Origin: Blastococcus sp. CCUG 61487
GTDB lineage: Bacteria > Actinomycetota > Actinomycetes > Mycobacteriales > Geodermatophilaceae
Assembly (NCBI RefSeq): GCF_005222955.1
Contig: NZ_LWUA01000101.1
Coordinates: 1-41,305, forward strand
DNA length: 41,305 nt
Reading direction: 5' to 3'
The notes under the pieces were generated by a model. That model saw only the letters and a program-made list of their open reading frames with translations, was not told where the DNA came from and searched no databases. Both the position numbers and the translations under genes were made by a program. The stretch's first letter is position 1; each line of letters begins with the position of its first letter. Positions 38,826-41,305 of the stretch are shown here, one piece after another.

Positions 38826-39752
38826 ATGAACACACCGGTCAAGCTCGCCGGCTTCGGCATCGGGCTGCTCGCGATCTTCGGCGCCGCCACCGGCGTCGGT
38901 GCGCTGGTCGGCCCGATCGGCTCGACGGCCGAGGAGTCCGCAGCGGCCGGGCACGACATGGCGGCCGAGCAGGGCGCCGCGCACGGGGAGCAGGCACCGC
39001 ACGAGCCCGACGGCACCCACCTGCCGGCCGGGCTCGTGGTCTCCGAGGACGGCTACGCGCTCGTCCTCGACCGGCCCGCGGTCGCGGCCGGGGACGCCGT
39101 CCCGCTGGCCTTCCGGATCGAGGGGCCCGACGGGCACGCGGTCACCGACTTCGCGGTCCGCCACGAGGAGGACCTGCACCTGATCGCCGTCCGCCGTGAC
39201 CTGACCGGCTACCAGCACGTGCACCCGGAGATGGACGCCGACGGCGTCTGGCGGGTGCCCCTGGAGCTCACCCCCGGCTCCTGGCGGGTGTTCGCCGACT
39301 TCGCCGCGAGCGCCGACGGCGAGGACCGGGTGCTCGGCGCGGACCTCGCCGTCGCCGGCGACCACGCCCCGCAGCCCCTCCCCGCTCCCGCGGCGGTCGC
39401 CGAGGTGGACGGCTACACCGTCGTCCTCGACGGCGAGCTGACCGCCGGCGAGGAGACCGAGCTCCGCTTCGGCATCAGCCGGGACGGCGCTCCGGTGACC
39501 GACCTGCAGCCCTACCTCGGCGCCTCCGGGCACCTGGTGGCGCTGCGCCAGGGCGACCTCGGCTACCTGCACGTGCACCCGACCGACCCGCCCGGCGGCG
39601 CGGCACCCGCCCCCGGGCCGAACATCGGGTTCGCCACGACCGCACCCTCGGCCGGCACCTACCGGCTGTTCCTGGACTTCAAGCACGGCGACATCGTCCG
39701 CACGGCCGCCTTCACGGTGACCGTCGGCGCGCACGAGGAGCACGGCTCATGA
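38826..39752 (+). CDS. membrane-anchored copper-operon protein with two HVHP domains
   Basis: A 308-residue protein of no family I can name. Residues 9-31 form one N-terminal membrane anchor or uncleaved signal, followed by a His/Met/Glu-rich linker ([20 protein letters not shown]). Two homologous beta-rich domains follow: about 65-178, with [20 protein letters not shown], and about 190-300, with [24 protein letters not shown] sits at 131-134 and 249-252, and each domain ends with a G-x-(Y/W)R-(V/L)F-x-DF block. The motif could bind copper on the outer face; this is inference from the operon. The stop overlaps the copA start by four bases (ATGA). No Shine-Dalgarno is clear at 38826. Confidence 0.82.
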   Translation: MNTPVKLAGFGIGLLAIFGAATGVGALVGPIGSTAEESAAAGHDMAAEQGAAHGEQAPHEPDGTHLPAGLVVSEDGYALVLDRPAVAAGDAVPLAFRIEGPDGHAVTDFAVRHEEDLHLIAVRRDLTGYQHVHPEMDADGVWRVPLELTPGSWRVFADFAASADGEDRVLGADLAVAGDHAPQPLPAPAAVAEVDGYTVVLDGELTAGEETELRFGISRDGAPVTDLQPYLGASGHLVALRQGDLGYLHVHPTDPPGGAAPAPGPNIGFATTAPSAGTYRLFLDFKHGDIVRTAAFTVTVGAHEEHGS

Positions 39753-41305
39753 CCACCGCCCCGACCGGGCCGCGCACCGACGTCGAGCTGCTCATCGGCG
39801 GGATGACCTGCGCCGCCTGCGCCAACCGCGTGGAGCGGAAGCTCAACAAGCTCGAGGGCGTCACCGCCACCGTCAACTACGCCACCGAGAAGGCGAAGGT
39901 CAGCGTCACCGGCGACGTCACCACCGACGACCTCATCGCCACCGTCGAGCAGACCGGCTACACGGCCGCGCTGCCCGAACCGCCACAGGCGGAGGAGCCG
40001 GCCGAGGCCGATCCGGTCGCGCCGCTGCGGACCCGGCTCGTCGTCTCCGCGCTGCTCAGCGTGCCGGTGATCGCGCTGGCGATGGTGCCTGCCTGGCAGT
40101 TCGAGTACTGGCAGTGGCTCTCGCTCACCCTCGCCGCACCCGTGGTGGTGTGGGGCGGGCTGCCGTTCCACCGTGCCGCCTGGACCAACCTCCGGCACGG
40201 CGCGGCCACGATGGACACCCTGGTCTCGCTGGGCACGCTGGCCGCGTTCGGCTGGTCGATCTACGCGCTGTTCTGGGGCACGGCCGGCATCCCGGGCATG
40301 GTGCACCCCTTCGAGCTGACCATCGAGCGCTCCGACGGCAGCGCCAACATCTACCTCGAGGCGGCCGCCGGGGTGACCACGTTCATCCTGGCCGGCCGGT
40401 ACTTCGAGGCGCGGTCCAAGCGGCGGGCGGGTGCCGCGCTGCGGGCGCTGCTGGAGATGGGCGCCAAGGAGGTCTCGGTGCTGCGGGCCGGGGTCGAGCT
40501 CCGGGTGCCGGTCGACCAGCTCGCCGTCGGCGACTCGTTCGTGGTCCGCCCCGGGGAGAAGATCGCGACCGACGGGGAGGTCACCGAGGGCTCCTCGGCC
40601 GTGGACGCCTCGATGCTCACCGGCGAGTCGGTGCCCGTGGAGGTGGGCCGGGGCGACACGGTCGTGGGGGGCACCGTCAACGCGGGTGGCCGGCTGGTCG
40701 TGCGGGCGACGCGGGTGGGCGCGGAGACGCAGCTCGCGCAGATGGCCCGGCTGGTCGAGGACGCGCAGAACGGCAAGGCCGAGGTGCAGCGGCTCGCCGA
40801 CCGCATCTCGGGCATCTTCGTGCCGATCGTGCTGGCGCTCGCGGTGGCCACGCTCGGCTTCTGGATCGGCACCGGCGCCGGGCTGCCCGCGGCGTTCACC
40901 GCGGCCGTCGCCGTGCTGATCATCGCCTGCCCCTGCGCGCTCGGGCTCGCCACGCCGACCGCGCTGATGGTCGGCACCGGCCGCGGCGCGCAGCTGGGCA
41001 TCCTCATCAAGGGCCCGGAGGTGCTGGAGAACACCCGCCGGGTCGACACCGTCGTCCTGGACAAGACCGGCACCGTGACCACCGGGCGGATGACCCTGCT
41101 CGACGTCGTGCCCGCCGAGGGCGCGGACGCCGACGCCGTGCTGCGGATGGCCGGTGCCCTGGAGGCGGCCTCGGAGCACCCGATCGCGCAGGCCGTCGCG
41201 ACCGCCGCGGCCGAGCGCGGGCCGCTGCCCCCGGTCGAGGGCTTCACCAACGTCGAGGGCCTCGGCGTGCACGGCGTGGTCGAGGGCGCGGCCGTCGTCG
41301 TCGGC
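39749..41305 (+). CDS. copA: copper-translocating P-type ATPase CopA (3' end beyond the window)
   Basis: A P1B-type Cu(I) export ATPase; the 519 codons seen end at the window edge without a stop. One HMA domain has [13 protein letters not shown] with Cys21 and Cys24. The membrane metal site is C394-P395-C396 in [11 protein letters not shown]. The actuator TGES lies in [13 protein letters not shown] and Asp438 in DKTGTVT is the phosphorylated residue; SEHPIAQAV is the start of the nucleotide-binding region with its HP motif. CPC identifies a copper or silver pump. The ATG at 39749 overlaps the HVHP gene stop, so copA is translationally coupled to it. The rest of the catalytic domain is not visible. 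Confidence 0.95.
   Translation, partial: MTTAPTGPRTDVELLIGGMTCAACANRVERKLNKLEGVTATVNYATEKAKVSVTGDVTTDDLIATVEQTGYTAALPEPPQAEEPAEADPVAPLRTRLVVSALLSVPVIALAMVPAWQFEYWQWLSLTLAAPVVVWGGLPFHRAAWTNLRHGAATMDTLVSLGTLAAFGWSIYALFWGTAGIPGMVHPFELTIERSDGSANIYLEAAAGVTTFILAGRYFEARSKRRAGAALRALLEMGAKEVSVLRAGVELRVPVDQLAVGDSFVVRPGEKIATDGEVTEGSSAVDASMLTGESVPVEVGRGDTVVGGTVNAGGRLVVRATRVGAETQLAQMARLVEDAQNGKAEVQRLADRISGIFVPIVLALAVATLGFWIGTGAGLPAAFTAAVAVLIIACPCALGLATPTALMVGTGRGAQLGILIKGPEVLENTRRVDTVVLDKTGTVTTGRMTLLDVVPAEGADADAVLRMAGALEAASEHPIAQAVATAAAERGPLPPVEGFTNVEGLGVHGVVEGAAVVVG

Overview
The window is very GC-rich DNA with dense short-spaced genes, many GTG/TTG starts and 1-4 base gene overlaps. It encodes IdeR, a SigB-like sigma factor, DUF3039, DUF3099 and DUF4192 proteins, a CtpE-like P-type ATPase and CsoR. 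Together these point to an Actinomycetota chromosome. The gene mix would suit Geodermatophilaceae or a relative (inference only). I see no tRNA, rRNA, CRISPR array, insertion sequence or phage gene, and no gene-free stretch over 300 bases.

Layout. 1-3144: VanW-family wall protein, apparently split by a frameshift near 226-229, then a YihY/BrkB membrane protein. 3165-7023: small DUF3039 and DUF3099 genes, a CtpE-like cation ATPase and a divergent flavodoxin. 7064-8596: a winged-helix regulator divergent from a TerC/Alx transporter gene, whose leader looks like a yybP-ykoY manganese riboswitch. 8612-11882: an HhH-GPD protein and a cyclase/ATPase signalling protein. 11955-15163: an ArsR-arsenate reductase fusion with a VOC protein, divergent from an APC permease across a shared operator, followed by a paired SMR exporter. 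15240-18585: an erythromycin-esterase-like enzyme and an ArsR-SulP pair. 18708-20367: dtd and sigB. 20460-24395: a GNAT/acyl-CoA synthetase (Pat-like) and AcuC deacetylase, a likely acetylation/deacetylation pair. 24568-27467: ideR and an S9 peptidase. 27527-29740: DUF4192, a lipoprotein and a Dabb protein. 29837-34715: a five-gene overlapping operon (GT4, methyltransferase, toroid protein, two GT2) probably making an unidentified glycan or glycolipid. 34728-36999 (opposite strand): YibE/F, methyltransferase and DksA-like genes, each overlapping the next. 37224-38172: Hsp20 and a MerR-type regulator behind a repeat-rich promoter. 38229-41305: a copper operon csoR-copZ-HVHP protein-copA, cut by the window end.

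Metal and stress homeostasis recur: manganese (riboswitch-TerC), iron (IdeR), copper (CsoR operon), arsenic (ArsR-ArsC) and stress (SigB, Hsp20). At least six genes without a Shine-Dalgarno have a -10-like hexamer ending about 6 bases before the start codon, so leaderless transcription is probably common here. The best candidates for something new are the riboswitch strand-exchange design, the ArsR-ArsC/APC unit, the unidentified glycan operon, the phased TCTAGC elements at hsp20 and the duplicated HVHP copper-operon protein.
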